DNA from: Streptomyces sp. NBC_00440 | Lineage (GTDB): Bacteria; Actinomycetota; Actinomycetes; Streptomycetales; Streptomycetaceae | Length of the DNA stretch: 64,000 nt | Direction of reading: 5' to 3' | NCBI RefSeq assembly: GCF_036014215.1 | Contig: NZ_CP107921.1 | Location: 1,349,501 to 1,413,500, forward strand | Shown here: positions 41,038 through 49,481 of the stretch, one piece after another | Numbering within the stretch: the stretch's first letter is position 1 | Layout: each line of letters opens with the position of its first letter | Notes under the pieces: generated by a model | Seen by the model: the letters and a program-made list of their open reading frames with translations, nothing else | The model's database searches: none | What the model was told of the DNA's origin: nothing | Made by a program: the position numbers and the translations under genes

Positions 41038-42432
41038 TCAGAACTGCAGGGACTTGGTCTGGAGGTACTCGGCGAGGCCGTGCGAGCCGAGCTCGCGGCC
41101 GACGCCGGACTGCTTGTAACCGCCGAAGGGTGCGAGCGGGTTGAAGCGGCCGCCGTTGATGTCGACCTGGCCGGTGTCCATCCGCCGTGCGAAGGCCACC
41201 GCCTCGCTCTCCTCACCGGCCCAGACGGCGCCCGCGAGGCCGTAGACGGTGCCGTTGGCGATCCGCAGGGCGTCCTCCTCGTCCTCGTAGGCGATGACCG
41301 AGACGACCGGGCCGAAGATCTCCTCCTGCGCGATGGTCATGTCGGGGGTGACATCGGCGAAGACGGTCGGGCTGACGTAGTACCCCCGCTCCAGCGGCGC
41401 TCCGGGCCCGCCCGCGACCAGCCTGGCGCCCTCCTCGACGCCCTTCTCGATGTAGCCGCGGACGCGGTCCAGCTGCTTGGCGTTGACCAGCGGGCCCATC
41501 CGCTCACCCGGGGCGTACTTGGCGGCGGCCGCCGCCGCGAGCGTGACCGCCTCGTCGTACTGGTCGCGATGGACCAGCATCCGGGTCCAGGCGCTGCACG
41601 TCTGGCCGGAGTTGCCCATGACGTTGGCAACACCGACACCCACAGCCTTGGCCAGGTCGGCGCTCGGCAGGATCACGTTGGCGGACTTCCCGCCGAGCTC
41701 CAGCGCGACGCGCTTGACCGCGGCGCCGGCGACCGCGCCGATCTGGCGGCCGACCGCGGTGGAGCCGGTGAAGGAGACCAGGTCGACGCCGTCGTGCCCG
41801 GCCAGCGCCTGGCCCGCGACCGATCCGACGCCGGTGACCAGGTTGAAGACCCCCGCGGGCAGCCCCGCTTCCGCGGTCGCCTCGGCGAACAGCTGCGCCG
41901 TCAGCGGGGTGTCCTCGGCCGGCTTCAGGACGACCGTGCAGCCCGCGGCGAGCGCCGGGGCCACCTTGGCGACGATCTGGTGCAGCGGGTAGTTCCAGGG
42001 GGTGATCGCACCGACGACGCCGACCGGTTCGGAGAGGACGGTCGAGTTGCCGACCTTCTCCTCGAAGGGGTGGCTGGCGGCCAGTTCCGCGTACGAACCG
42101 GCGACCAGCGCGGGCACGCCCGCGTGCACGGCCCGGGAGAACTGCAGGGGTGCGCCCAGCTCGGCGGTGACGGTCTCCGCGATCTCGTCCCGGCGCGCGA
42201 CCAGCACATCGCGCAGGGCCCCGATCCTGGCGGCACGCTCGGCGGGCGCCGTCGCCGCCCAGCCCGGGAAGGCCGCACGGGCCGCCCGTACCGCGGCGTC
42301 GACGTCCTCCGGGGTACCGGCCGGGACATGGCCGATGACCTGCTCGTCGGCCGGATTCACCACCGCGATCGTGTCCGGGCCGGCCGCGGGCCGCCACTCA
42401 CCGCCGATGTACATGCCGTCGTGGGCCTTCAT
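41038..42432 (-). CDS. Aldehyde dehydrogenase
   Basis: A 464-residue NAD(P)-dependent enzyme. Landmarks are ITPWNYPLHQIVAKVAPALA, FTGSTAVGRQIG, the general base in RVALELGGKSANVIL, the catalytic cysteine in MGNSGQTCSAWTRML, and EEIFGPVVSVIAYEDEEDAL. It is the first gene of a two-gene operon with the alcohol dehydrogenase. GGAGGAG precedes the ATG. The AAACTA...TAGTTT palindrome 82 bases upstream ties it to the TetR at 37712. The aldehyde is not known. Confidence 0.93.
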   Translation of the reverse strand: MKAHDGMYIGGEWRPAAGPDTIAVVNPADEQVIGHVPAGTPEDVDAAVRAARAAFPGWAATAPAERAARIGALRDVLVARRDEIAETVTAELGAPLQFSRAVHAGVPALVAGSYAELAASHPFEEKVGNSTVLSEPVGVVGAITPWNYPLHQIVAKVAPALAAGCTVVLKPAEDTPLTAQLFAEATAEAGLPAGVFNLVTGVGSVAGQALAGHDGVDLVSFTGSTAVGRQIGAVAGAAVKRVALELGGKSANVILPSADLAKAVGVGVANVMGNSGQTCSAWTRMLVHRDQYDEAVTLAAAAAAKYAPGERMGPLVNAKQLDRVRGYIEKGVEEGARLVAGGPGAPLERGYYVSPTVFADVTPDMTIAQEEIFGPVVSVIAYEDEEDALRIANGTVYGLAGAVWAGEESEAVAFARRMDTGQVDINGGRFNPLAPFGGYKQSGVGRELGSHGLAEYLQTKSLQF

Positions 42433-42513
42433 CGCACTCCTCCAGAACCTGCCGGATGTCGCTGCGCCGCCCGGCCCGGCGCCGTGCGGGGCCGGGCGGT
42501 GACGTCACCGCCC

Positions 42514-42532
42514 AAACTAGCGATGTTAGTTT
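42514..42532. promoter_or_regulatory. Operator upstream of the aldehyde dehydrogenase operon
   Basis: AAACTAGCGATGTTAGTTT has 6-bp inverted arms (AAACTA/TAGTTT) and agrees with the palindrome at 37665-37683 at 15 of 19 positions. The two sites are nearly 5 kb apart, on either side of unrelated genes. Confidence 0.7.
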
Positions 42533-42590
42533 TCCGGCGCCAGGGCCCCCCGACGGCGATGCCGCGACAGACGTGCCGGAACAGGCACGG

Positions 42591-42661
42591 CAGACCGGAT
42601 GCGTCAGAGCGGGCGCCTCAGAGCGGGGCGGGGCAGATCGGTGTGTCAGAGCGGGGGGGGG
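42591..42661. repeat. Five imperfect 14-bp tandem repeats ending in a G-run
   Basis: Units beginning CAGA-n-CGG start at 42591, 42605, 42619, 42634 and 42647, so the period is 13-15 bases. The last runs into nine consecutive G (42653-42661). It lies between the end of the TetR gene and the promoter of the aldehyde dehydrogenase operon. No gene is present from 42533 to 42729. Confidence 0.6.
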
Positions 42662-42729
42662 CTCATCCCCGGTGGACGGAGCGCCGCACCCCTGGTGGGG
42701 CGAATGGCGGGGCGAACAGCCCGGGCGCC

Positions 42730-43326
42730 TCAGTCCAGTACGGGTCCGAGATACGCGTGCAGCAGCTCCCGGACCTCCCCGATCAGCCCCGTGTCCCCGG
42801 ACGGCTCGCCGCGGAAGGCGAGTTGGAGCAGCGCGTCGGTCGCCTCGACACCGACGAGCACCTTGCGTCGCAGCGTGCCGTCGGCGGCCCTGCCGAGGTG
42901 GGACGCGAGCAGTTCGGTGAGGCGGTCGGCGACCTTCGGGTTGGGGTCGTCCAGTGCCGCCGGACCGCCGAAGTCGACGAAGGCGAATCCGGGGACGGTC
43001 CGCCGCATGGCGAGGTACTCGTCCAGCACGGCATCGATCACCCCGCGCCAGTCCGCCGCGGGGAGCCCGGTGAGCCGCTCGGTGATCCGGGTCGCGTAGC
43101 CGTCCAGATTGCGCTGCGCCAGGGCGTCCACCATCGCGCGCTTGTTTCCGAAGAAGCGGTAGACGGAGCCGATGGGAACGGCCGCCCGCGCGGCGACGGC
43201 ACGGGTGGTCAGCTGCTCGTAACCGTCCTCATCGAGGATTTCCGCGCAGGCGTCGAGTATCCGGGTCAGCCGCTCGGCGCTGCGCTGTTGTACGGGGACG
43301 CGCCGGAGCGCGTTCGGATCGGCCAT
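42730..43326 (-). CDS. TetR-family regulator next to hmgA
   Basis: A 198-residue protein. DNA-binding part: ERLTRILDACAEILDEDGYE followed by LTTRAVAARAAVPIGSVYRF. The C-terminal domain is helical (VIDAVLDEYLAMRRTVPGFA, VLVGVEATDALLQLAFRG). The ATG at 43326 is used; another in-frame ATG is nine bases upstream. It is divergent from hmgA, and a perfect AATCCTA-TAGGATT palindrome lies between them over the hmgA promoter, so it is a good candidate repressor of homogentisate breakdown and of itself. Confidence 0.87.
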   Translation of the reverse strand: MADPNALRRVPVQQRSAERLTRILDACAEILDEDGYEQLTTRAVAARAAVPIGSVYRFFGNKRAMVDALAQRNLDGYATRITERLTGLPAADWRGVIDAVLDEYLAMRRTVPGFAFVDFGGPAALDDPNPKVADRLTELLASHLGRAADGTLRRKVLVGVEATDALLQLAFRGEPSGDTGLIGEVRELLHAYLGPVLD

Positions 43327-43372
43327 GCGTTCCATGATGCCCCGGCGCGGTGTCGCCCCCGGTTTCCCCCCG

Positions 43373-43414
43373 TTGACGCGCGGTAAGCGCAATCCTACTG
43401 TTGAGCATAGGATT
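43373..43414 (+). promoter_or_regulatory. hmgA promoter with overlapping operator
   Basis: TTGACG (43373-43378), 17 bases, then TACTGT (43396-43401) form a likely promoter. AATCCTA (43391-43397) and TAGGATT (43408-43414) are perfect inverted arms around ten bases and cover the -10 element. The ATG of hmgA is 24 bases beyond. Confidence 0.65.
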
Positions 43415-43437
43415 CTTTCGGCACCCGGGAGCGAGCG

Positions 43438-44811
43438 ATGACGACCACCGAGCAGGCCAGAGAGATCGAGCAGGCCGGCGCAGTCGAGCAGGCCAGAGAG
43501 ACGGCCGGGGCGCTGACGTACTCGTCGGGTTTCGGCAACGAGCACAGCACGGAGGCGGTGTCCGGCGCCCTGCCGCACGGCCGGAACTCGCCGCAGCGCG
43601 CCCCGCTCGGGCTGTACGCGGAACAGCTCAGCGGCACCGCCTTCACCGAGCCACGCGCGCACAACCGCCGCTCCTGGCTCTACCGGATCAGGCCGTCGGC
43701 CGCCCACCCGCCCTTCGTACGGATCGACAACGGCGCGGTGCGCGGTGCGCCGTTCACCGAGAAGGTCCCCGACCCCAACCGGCTGCGCTGGGACCCGCTG
43801 CCCGAGCCCGCCCCGGGCACGGACTTCCTGGCCGGCCTGTGGACGCTGGGCGGCAACGGCGACGCGAGCAGCCGCTCCGGGATGGCGGTGCACCTCTACC
43901 ACGCCAACTCCCCCATGAAGGACCGGGTGTTCAGCGACGCCGACGGCGAGCTGCTGATCGTCCCGGAGAGCGGCGGGCTCCTCATCCGCACCGAGCTGGG
44001 GCTGCTGAGCGCGCGGCCCGGTGAGGTCGCGCTGATCCCGCGCGGGGTCCGGTTCCGCGTCGAGCTGCTCGACGGAGTGGTCCGCGGCTATGTCTGCGAG
44101 AACTACGGCCGCCCCTTCCAGCTCCCCGACCTCGGCCCGATCGGCGCCAACGGCCTGGCCAACGCACGGGACTTCCTGGCCCCCGTGGCCGCCTACGAGG
44201 ACGACGGGGGCGACGGGCGCCCGGTCCAGGTGGTCAACAAGTACTGCGGCAATCTCTGGGCCGCGGAGTACGACCACTCGCCGCTGGACGTCGTGGCCTG
44301 GCACGGCAACCACGCGCCGTACGTCTACGACCTGCACCGGTTCAATGTGATGGGGTCCATCAGCTACGACCACCCTGACCCGTCGATCTTCACGGTGCTG
44401 ACGTCCCCGTCCGACACCGAGGGTCTCGCCGGTGTCGACTTCGTGGTCTTCGCGCCGCGCTGGCTGGTCGGCGAGGACACGTTCCGGCCGCCCTACTTCC
44501 ACCGCAATGTGATGAGCGAGTACATGGGGCTGATCGAGGGCGCGTACGACGCGAAGACGGCGGGCAAGGGCGGATTCGTCCCGGGTGGCGGCTCCCTGCA
44601 CAACATGATGTCCGCGCACGGTCCGGACCGGGAGACCTTCGAGCGGGCCGGCGTCGCCGAGCTCAAACCGCAGAAGATCGACGACGGGCTCGCCTTCATG
44701 TTCGAGACGCGCTGGCCGGTGACGACGACCGCGCAGGCGGCGGAGGCCGGTCATCTGCAGACCGGGTACGACAACGTGTGGCGGGGGCTGGCCAGGCACT
44801 GGGAGGGCTGA
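43438..44811 (+). CDS. hmgA: Homogentisate 1,2-dioxygenase
   Basis: A 457-residue protein matching HmgA throughout: [58 protein letters not shown], NFxNYGRPF-like [40 protein letters not shown] (iron ligands His and Glu) and [15 protein letters not shown] (His). It opens the ring of homogentisate to maleylacetoacetate in tyrosine and phenylalanine breakdown. The first 25 residues contain three six-residue repeats ([18 protein letters not shown]) not part of the family core. The following pathway genes are not in the window. Confidence 0.97.
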   Translation: MTTTEQAREIEQAGAVEQARETAGALTYSSGFGNEHSTEAVSGALPHGRNSPQRAPLGLYAEQLSGTAFTEPRAHNRRSWLYRIRPSAAHPPFVRIDNGAVRGAPFTEKVPDPNRLRWDPLPEPAPGTDFLAGLWTLGGNGDASSRSGMAVHLYHANSPMKDRVFSDADGELLIVPESGGLLIRTELGLLSARPGEVALIPRGVRFRVELLDGVVRGYVCENYGRPFQLPDLGPIGANGLANARDFLAPVAAYEDDGGDGRPVQVVNKYCGNLWAAEYDHSPLDVVAWHGNHAPYVYDLHRFNVMGSISYDHPDPSIFTVLTSPSDTEGLAGVDFVVFAPRWLVGEDTFRPPYFHRNVMSEYMGLIEGAYDAKTAGKGGFVPGGGSLHNMMSAHGPDRETFERAGVAELKPQKIDDGLAFMFETRWPVTTTAQAAEAGHLQTGYDNVWRGLARHWEG

Positions 44812-44871
44812 GGGATACTCGGACAGCACGGTCGAAGATCACCGGCTGTCCGGTGCCGCCACGGCCGACCG

Positions 44872-44885
44872 TCCGTACGTACGGA
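44872..44885. promoter_or_regulatory. 14-bp perfect palindrome before the GntR gene
   Basis: TCCGTACGTACGGA is fully self-complementary and ends eight bases before the GTG start at 44893. It may be an autoregulatory site, though it also contains the ribosome site GGAG. Confidence 0.4.
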
Positions 44886-44892
44886 GACCCAC

Positions 44893-45642
44893 GTGACCGC
44901 CTTCGCGCCCGACTCGCTGGTCCTGAACCGCAGACTGCCCCTCTGGTATCAGGTCTCGCAGTCGCTGCGGGCCTCGATACTGGGCCGCCGTCCGCAGGAT
45001 CCGCTGCGGCTGCCGACCGAGGAGCAGCTGGCCGGGCACTACCGCGTCAGCGTGCTCACCATGCGCCAGGCCCTCAAGGAGCTGGAGACGGAGGGCCTGA
45101 TCACCCGGCACCGGCGGCGCGGCACCTTCATCGATCCCGGCGCACGGCCGAGCGCTCCGCGCCGTCTGCTGGGGTCGATCGACGCGATCGTCGCCCAGCA
45201 GTCGGGCGAGCGGACGACCGTACTCAGCCACGGCCCGGTCCCGGTGCCGGGTGAGCTCGCCGAGCACTTCCCCGGGCTGGACGAGATAGTCGACTACACC
45301 CGGCTGCGCTGCGACAGCGAGAGCGGTGAGCCGACCAACTGGGCGGAGAACGCGCTCCGTCCGGAGATCGCCGCCGCCGTCCGGATCAGCGACCTGGAGC
45401 GCTGGCCGATGACCAAGGTCCTGCGCGACGGGGTCGGGGTGCGGATCAGCCGGATCACCGACACGGTCGAGGCCCGGCTGGCGGACCCGGTGACGGCCGA
45501 ACTGCTCCAGGTTCCGCTGCTCTCGCCGATCCTGCACTACACGGGCGTGACGTACGACGAGGCGGGCCAGGTCGTCGATGTGGCCCGGATCCGGTACCGG
45601 GGTGACAAGTTCTCCTTCTCGGTGACGGTGGAAGCGCCCTGA
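44893..45642 (+). CDS. GntR-family regulator with UTRA domain
   Basis: A 249-residue protein. The winged helix is LPTEEQLAGHYRVSVLTMRQ followed by ALKELETEGLITRHRRRGTF; the C-terminal UTRA domain shows DYTRLRCDSESGEPTNWAEN, VEARLADPVTAELLQVPLLS and YTGVTYDEAGQVVDVARIRY. Such HutC-type proteins sense small metabolites. GTG start with GGAG upstream. It follows hmgA in the same direction at 81 bases, so it may respond to an aromatic-pathway compound, but the link is only positional. Confidence 0.88.
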   Translation: MTAFAPDSLVLNRRLPLWYQVSQSLRASILGRRPQDPLRLPTEEQLAGHYRVSVLTMRQALKELETEGLITRHRRRGTFIDPGARPSAPRRLLGSIDAIVAQQSGERTTVLSHGPVPVPGELAEHFPGLDEIVDYTRLRCDSESGEPTNWAENALRPEIAAAVRISDLERWPMTKVLRDGVGVRISRITDTVEARLADPVTAELLQVPLLSPILHYTGVTYDEAGQVVDVARIRYRGDKFSFSVTVEAP

Positions 45643-45795
45643 CCTGTCGAGCGCTCCGACCTGTTACAGGCGGGTGTTCCGGGCCTCCGGCCTGCGCGCC
45701 CGTGCCGGTGGACGGCCCGACCGGGTGTCCGAACCGGTTGCTATCGTTCCCGGGCGGGTCGGGAAAGGCGCGCGAACGAGAGAGGGGGAGGTTCC

Positions 45796-46929
45796 ATGGG
45801 GCTGTTCGACAGCATCCGCGGAGAATTCATTGACATCGTCGAGTGGACCGACGACAGCCGGGACACCATCGTGTGGCGATTCCCGCGTCATGACAACGAG
45901 ATCAAGATGGGTGCCAGGCTCGTCGTGCGCGAGTCGCAGACGGCGGTCTTCGTCAACGAGGGCCGGATCGCGGACGTCTTCCAGCCCGGCACGTACACGC
46001 TGGAAACGCAGAACCTGCCGCTGCTCGCCACGCTGAAGGGCTGGAAGTACGGGTTCAACTCGCCGTTCAAGGCCGAGGTGTACTTCGTCACCACCCGTCA
46101 GTTCACCGACATGAAATGGGGCACGCAGAACCCCGTCATCGTCCGCGACCCCGAGTTCGGCATGGTGCGGCTCCGGGCCTTCGGCGCCTTCGCCGCGCGG
46201 GTGGTGGATCCGGCCGCGCTGCTGCGCGAACTGGCGGGCACCGACCCGCAGTTCCGCACCGAGGAGGTGCAGGAGTACCTGCGCCAGCTGATCGTCGGCA
46301 AGCTGGGCAGCGCGCTGGCCAACTCGGGTGTACCGATGCTGGATCTGGCGACCCAGCAGGACGCCATCGGCGTGAAGCTGGCGGGTGTGCTCACCCAGGA
46401 GCTGACGCCGGTCGGTATCGCGGTGCCCAAGTTCATCATCGAGAACATCTCGCTGCCGCCGGAGGTGGAGCAGGCCATCGACACCCGCTCCCGGATGGGC
46501 ATCGCGGGCAATCTCGACCAGTACACCCAGTTCCAGGCGGCCGACGCGCTCGGCGCCGGTGCGCGGACCCCCGGCAGCGGTGTCGGCGAGGGCATGGGTC
46601 TGGGCCTCGGCATGGCCGCAGGTCAGCGGATGGCCGCAGGGCTCGCCCCGCAGCAGGCCGCTGCGGCGACCGCCCCTGCCGCGGCGCCCGCACCGGCGGC
46701 AGGTCCGCCGCCGCTGCCCGCGCAGGAGCAGTGGTTCGTCGGTGTCAACGGCGCCCAGCAGGGACCGTACGACAGCGCCGCGCTCAGCGGCCTGGTGGGC
46801 GCGGGCACCCTGACGCGCGAGACGCTCGTCTGGAAGGACGGGATGGCGGGCTGGCTCCCGGCCGACCAGGTGCCGGGGATCAGCAGACTCCTCGGGTCCG
46901 TTCCGCCGCCGTTCCCGCAGCAGGGCTGA
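45796..46929 (+). CDS. SPFH-domain protein with C-terminal GYF_2 domain (YdjI-like)
   Basis: A 377-residue protein. Residues 1-240 form an SPFH (stomatin/flotillin-like) domain of the virion-core/YdjI branch: IRGEFIDIVEWTDDSRDTIV, VNEGRIADVFQPGTYTLETQ, YFVTTRQFTDMKWGTQNPVI and FGAFAARVVDPAALLRELAG. A Gly/Ala/Pro linker leads to a GYF_2 domain (QWFVGVNGAQQGPYDSAALS then WKDGMAGWLPADQVP), which binds proline-rich partners. It is 13 bases from the zinc-ribbon gene. In Bacillus the counterparts (ydjFGHI) belong to a PspA-type membrane-stress operon. GGGGGAGG precedes the ATG. Confidence 0.88.
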   Translation: MGLFDSIRGEFIDIVEWTDDSRDTIVWRFPRHDNEIKMGARLVVRESQTAVFVNEGRIADVFQPGTYTLETQNLPLLATLKGWKYGFNSPFKAEVYFVTTRQFTDMKWGTQNPVIVRDPEFGMVRLRAFGAFAARVVDPAALLRELAGTDPQFRTEEVQEYLRQLIVGKLGSALANSGVPMLDLATQQDAIGVKLAGVLTQELTPVGIAVPKFIIENISLPPEVEQAIDTRSRMGIAGNLDQYTQFQAADALGAGARTPGSGVGEGMGLGLGMAAGQRMAAGLAPQQAAAATAPAAAPAPAAGPPPLPAQEQWFVGVNGAQQGPYDSAALSGLVGAGTLTRETLVWKDGMAGWLPADQVPGISRLLGSVPPPFPQQG

Positions 46930-46942
46930 GGCAGGGACGACG

Positions 46943-48103
46943 ATGACCAGCAACGATCAGCCCTACGGCGCACCCACCGGACCGGCCGCGGATCCGTACG
47001 CCGGGGCCGCCGTGCCCGGGGCCGCTTCCCTCTCCTATCCGTGCCAGGCGTGCGGCGCCACCGTGGAGTTCGCTCCCGGCTCGGATGCGATGCGCTGCCC
47101 GTACTGCGGTCAGGAGCAGGCTGTCACCTCCGTGCCCCGCCAGGTGCGCGAGCACAGCTGGGACGAGCTGGCCACGCTCCCCGCCAAGCCGCGGGGCTCC
47201 GTGCCCGCCGGCGTGCGGGCGTATGTCTGCCCCGGCTGCGCCGCCCACACCGAGACCGACGACCTCTCCGCCCGCTGCCAGTTCTGTGCGACGGCGCTGG
47301 TCGCGGAGCCGGACGCCACCGAACGTGTGGCACCGGAGGCGGTGGTCCCGTTCGGTCTGGACCGCAACAACGCCCGTGAGGCGCTGCGCAAGTGGACGTC
47401 GTCCCGCTGGTTCGCCCCCTCCAGCCTGAAGAAGGTCAGCGAGGCGGAGACGTTCAAGGGCAGCTATCTGCCGCACTGGACGTATGACGCGGAGACGGTC
47501 TCCCACTACCGGGGCCAGCGTGGTCAGTACTACTACGTGACCGAGACGTACACCACGACGGAGAACGGTGAGAGTGTCACCAAGACCCGTGAGGTGCGGC
47601 ACACCCGCTGGTTCGCGGCCTCCGGGACGGTCAGCCGGGACTTCGACGATGTGCTGGTCGCGGGGACCAACCACGTGGCCACGAAGCAGCTGGACAAGCT
47701 GACGCCCTGGCCGCTGGAGGAGGCCAAGCCCTTCCAGCCGGAGTACCTGGCCGGTTTCCAGACCGTGCGGTACGACGTGGAGCCCGAGGACGGGCTGGTG
47801 ACGGCCAAGGAGCGGATGGCCGACGTCATCACGCGCGACTGCCGGTCCGACATCGGCGGGGACGAGCAGCGGGTGCACTCGGTGGACACCCGGTACTCCG
47901 GGCTCACCTTCAAGCTGATGCTGCTGCCCGTCTGGTTCCTGACCTATCTCTACGCGGGCAAGAGCTGGCAGGTCATGGTCAACGCACGGACCGCCGAGGT
48001 CATCGGCGAACGCCCGTACAGCAAGGGCAAGATCACCGCAGCGGTGGTGGCCGCTCTGGTCGTAATCGCGGCGATCGTCCTGGTGGTGGTCAGACAGCGG
48101 TGA
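46943..48103 (+). CDS. Zinc-ribbon membrane protein (YdjG-like)
   Basis: A 386-residue protein. Two four-cysteine zinc ribbons are near the N-terminus: CQACGATVEF...CPYCGQ (residues 34-56) and CPGCAAH...CQFCATAL (residues 96-117). The middle is a beta-rich domain with GSYLPHWTYDAETVSHYRGQ and SRDFDDVLVAGTN. A hydrophobic helix near residue 310 (LLPVWFLTYLYA) and a C-terminal anchor (ITAAVVAALVVIAAIVLVVV) place it in the membrane. It pairs with the SPFH protein as YdjG does with YdjI. Some databases label such proteins TFIIB-type zinc ribbon; the function is unknown. Confidence 0.82.
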   Translation: MTSNDQPYGAPTGPAADPYAGAAVPGAASLSYPCQACGATVEFAPGSDAMRCPYCGQEQAVTSVPRQVREHSWDELATLPAKPRGSVPAGVRAYVCPGCAAHTETDDLSARCQFCATALVAEPDATERVAPEAVVPFGLDRNNAREALRKWTSSRWFAPSSLKKVSEAETFKGSYLPHWTYDAETVSHYRGQRGQYYYVTETYTTTENGESVTKTREVRHTRWFAASGTVSRDFDDVLVAGTNHVATKQLDKLTPWPLEEAKPFQPEYLAGFQTVRYDVEPEDGLVTAKERMADVITRDCRSDIGGDEQRVHSVDTRYSGLTFKLMLLPVWFLTYLYAGKSWQVMVNARTAEVIGERPYSKGKITAAVVAALVVIAAIVLVVVRQR

Positions 48104-48120
48104 TCGTCCTGCTGGAGAGT

Positions 48121-48146
48121 GCTTGCCCCGTCGGGACGGGGCAAGC
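48121..48146 (+). terminator. Perfect 12-bp hairpin after the zinc-ribbon gene
   Basis: GCTTGCCCCGTC (48121-48132) is the exact reverse complement of GACGGGGCAAGC (48135-48146). It stands 18 bases after the stop codon. It is followed by CTTG, not a T-run. Confidence 0.75.
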
Positions 48147-48177
48147 CTTGCCCGCCGCAGCACTAGCATTGCGGACC

Positions 48178-49422
48178 GTGACGGATGACGCTCCCCTGCT
48201 CGACGATCTGATGCCCTGGTCGGTGGGGTCCCCGCGGCTGGGGCGCGACTGGGTGGTGGCGCCCGACGCCCGTTCGCTGAGGGCACGCTGGGACACCCTG
48301 GTACGGGCCGACGGGCCGGAACGGGAGCGGCTGTTCCGCCCCACCAGGGCCAGGACGCCGGAGAGTTCCGTACCCGCGCTGCCGGGACAGCCCACCGGGA
48401 CGGGCCGCTTCAGCCGTGAGTCGGGACCGTGTCCCGCACCGGTACGGCTCGGATGCGGCCCGTTCGACGAGCAGTGGCTGATCCCGGACCACCGGCTGCT
48501 GGACGCCGCCCGCCCGGAGCTGTGGCGGGTCGCCGACGAGCACCAGTTCTTCGCCGTCGAACAGGCCGGCGCCGCGGCAGACAGAGCGGCGCGGAGCAGC
48601 ACGGCGGGAGACAGCACGGCCCAGGACGGCGGCCCGGCACTGCTGGTCTCCGCCGTGCTCCCGGACGGCCGTTCCCCGGCGGGCCGGGCCGGCCGGATCA
48701 GGCCGCTGCACCGCAGGCCCGGCGGGGCCGAGCCCAACATCGCGCCGGGGCTGGCGGATCTGCTCGCCTCGCGGTACGGGCAGGAGGTGACCGCCGAGCA
48801 GATACTCGCCTGGGCGGTGGCCGCCGCCGGTACGGCGCCCGGCGGGTGCGCCGTACCGCTGACCGCCGACCCGGAACTCTGGTCGTCCGGGACCGAACTG
48901 GGGCGGCGGTTGCTGCGGATCCAGTTGCGCGGGGCGCGCGGCGGCGACCGGCCCCGGCTGCCCGGTGGCCGCCGGCCCTATGTGCGGGCCGCCGTCCCGC
49001 CCCGGCCCGACGTTCTCACGTACGACCCCGGCGAGGAGGCCCTGCTGCTCGGCACCGGGCGTATCTCGCCGGTGCCCGCCGAGGCATGGGACTTCACCGT
49101 GGGCGGTGTGCGGGTGCTCGACCTCTGGTTCGGACGCAGGACCGCTGCGGCGCAGCCCGGCACCCTGGAGGCGCTGCGGCCGGCCGGCTGGCCCCCGGAG
49201 TGGAACTCCGAACTGCTGGAGCTGATCACCGTGCTGGCGCTGCTGGCCGGGCTCCGGTCCGGGCAGGGCGAGTTGCGGCGGAAGCTGGCGTCGGGCCCGC
49301 GCATCGGACGGGCCGAACTGGAAGCGGCAGGCGTCCTTCCGATACCTGCGGCGGCCCGCCGCCCCGCGTCGGTGCTCGATCACCACGAGGAGGGCCCGGA
49401 AGGCCAGTTCGCTCTGGTGTGA
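48178..49422 (+). CDS. Stand-alone type ISP restriction-modification C-terminal-like protein
   Basis: A 414-residue protein from a GTG at 48178. Patterns such as FDEQWLIPDHRLLDAARPEL, RPLHRRPGGAEPNIAPGLAD, LTADPELWSSGTELGRRLLR, LPGGRRPYVRAAVP, TYDPGEEALLLGTGRISPVP and AWDFTVGGVRVLDLWFGRRT correspond to the C-terminal target-recognition part of type ISP (LlaBIII-like) enzymes as annotated in Streptomyces. No helicase, nuclease or SAM-methyltransferase motif is present, and no neighbour supplies one. It may be a lone specificity-like domain with another role. A Ser/Ala/Gly-rich insert occurs around residues 135-150. Confidence 0.65.
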   Translation: MTDDAPLLDDLMPWSVGSPRLGRDWVVAPDARSLRARWDTLVRADGPERERLFRPTRARTPESSVPALPGQPTGTGRFSRESGPCPAPVRLGCGPFDEQWLIPDHRLLDAARPELWRVADEHQFFAVEQAGAAADRAARSSTAGDSTAQDGGPALLVSAVLPDGRSPAGRAGRIRPLHRRPGGAEPNIAPGLADLLASRYGQEVTAEQILAWAVAAAGTAPGGCAVPLTADPELWSSGTELGRRLLRIQLRGARGGDRPRLPGGRRPYVRAAVPPRPDVLTYDPGEEALLLGTGRISPVPAEAWDFTVGGVRVLDLWFGRRTAAAQPGTLEALRPAGWPPEWNSELLELITVLALLAGLRSGQGELRRKLASGPRIGRAELEAAGVLPIPAAARRPASVLDHHEEGPEGQFALV

Positions 49423-49431
49423 CACCGCCGG

Positions 49432-49481
49432 GTGGGTCCGGAGCCCGGAGCAGACCGGCCTGCGGGCTGGGGAGGACCCAC
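49432..49481 (+). terminator. Two-step hairpin after the type ISP-like gene
   Basis: GTGGGTCC (49432-49439) pairs with GGACCCAC (49474-49481), with an inner AGCCCG/CGGGCT stem. It lies nine bases after the stop codon. The remaining 200 bases to 49682 show no gene. Confidence 0.5.
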
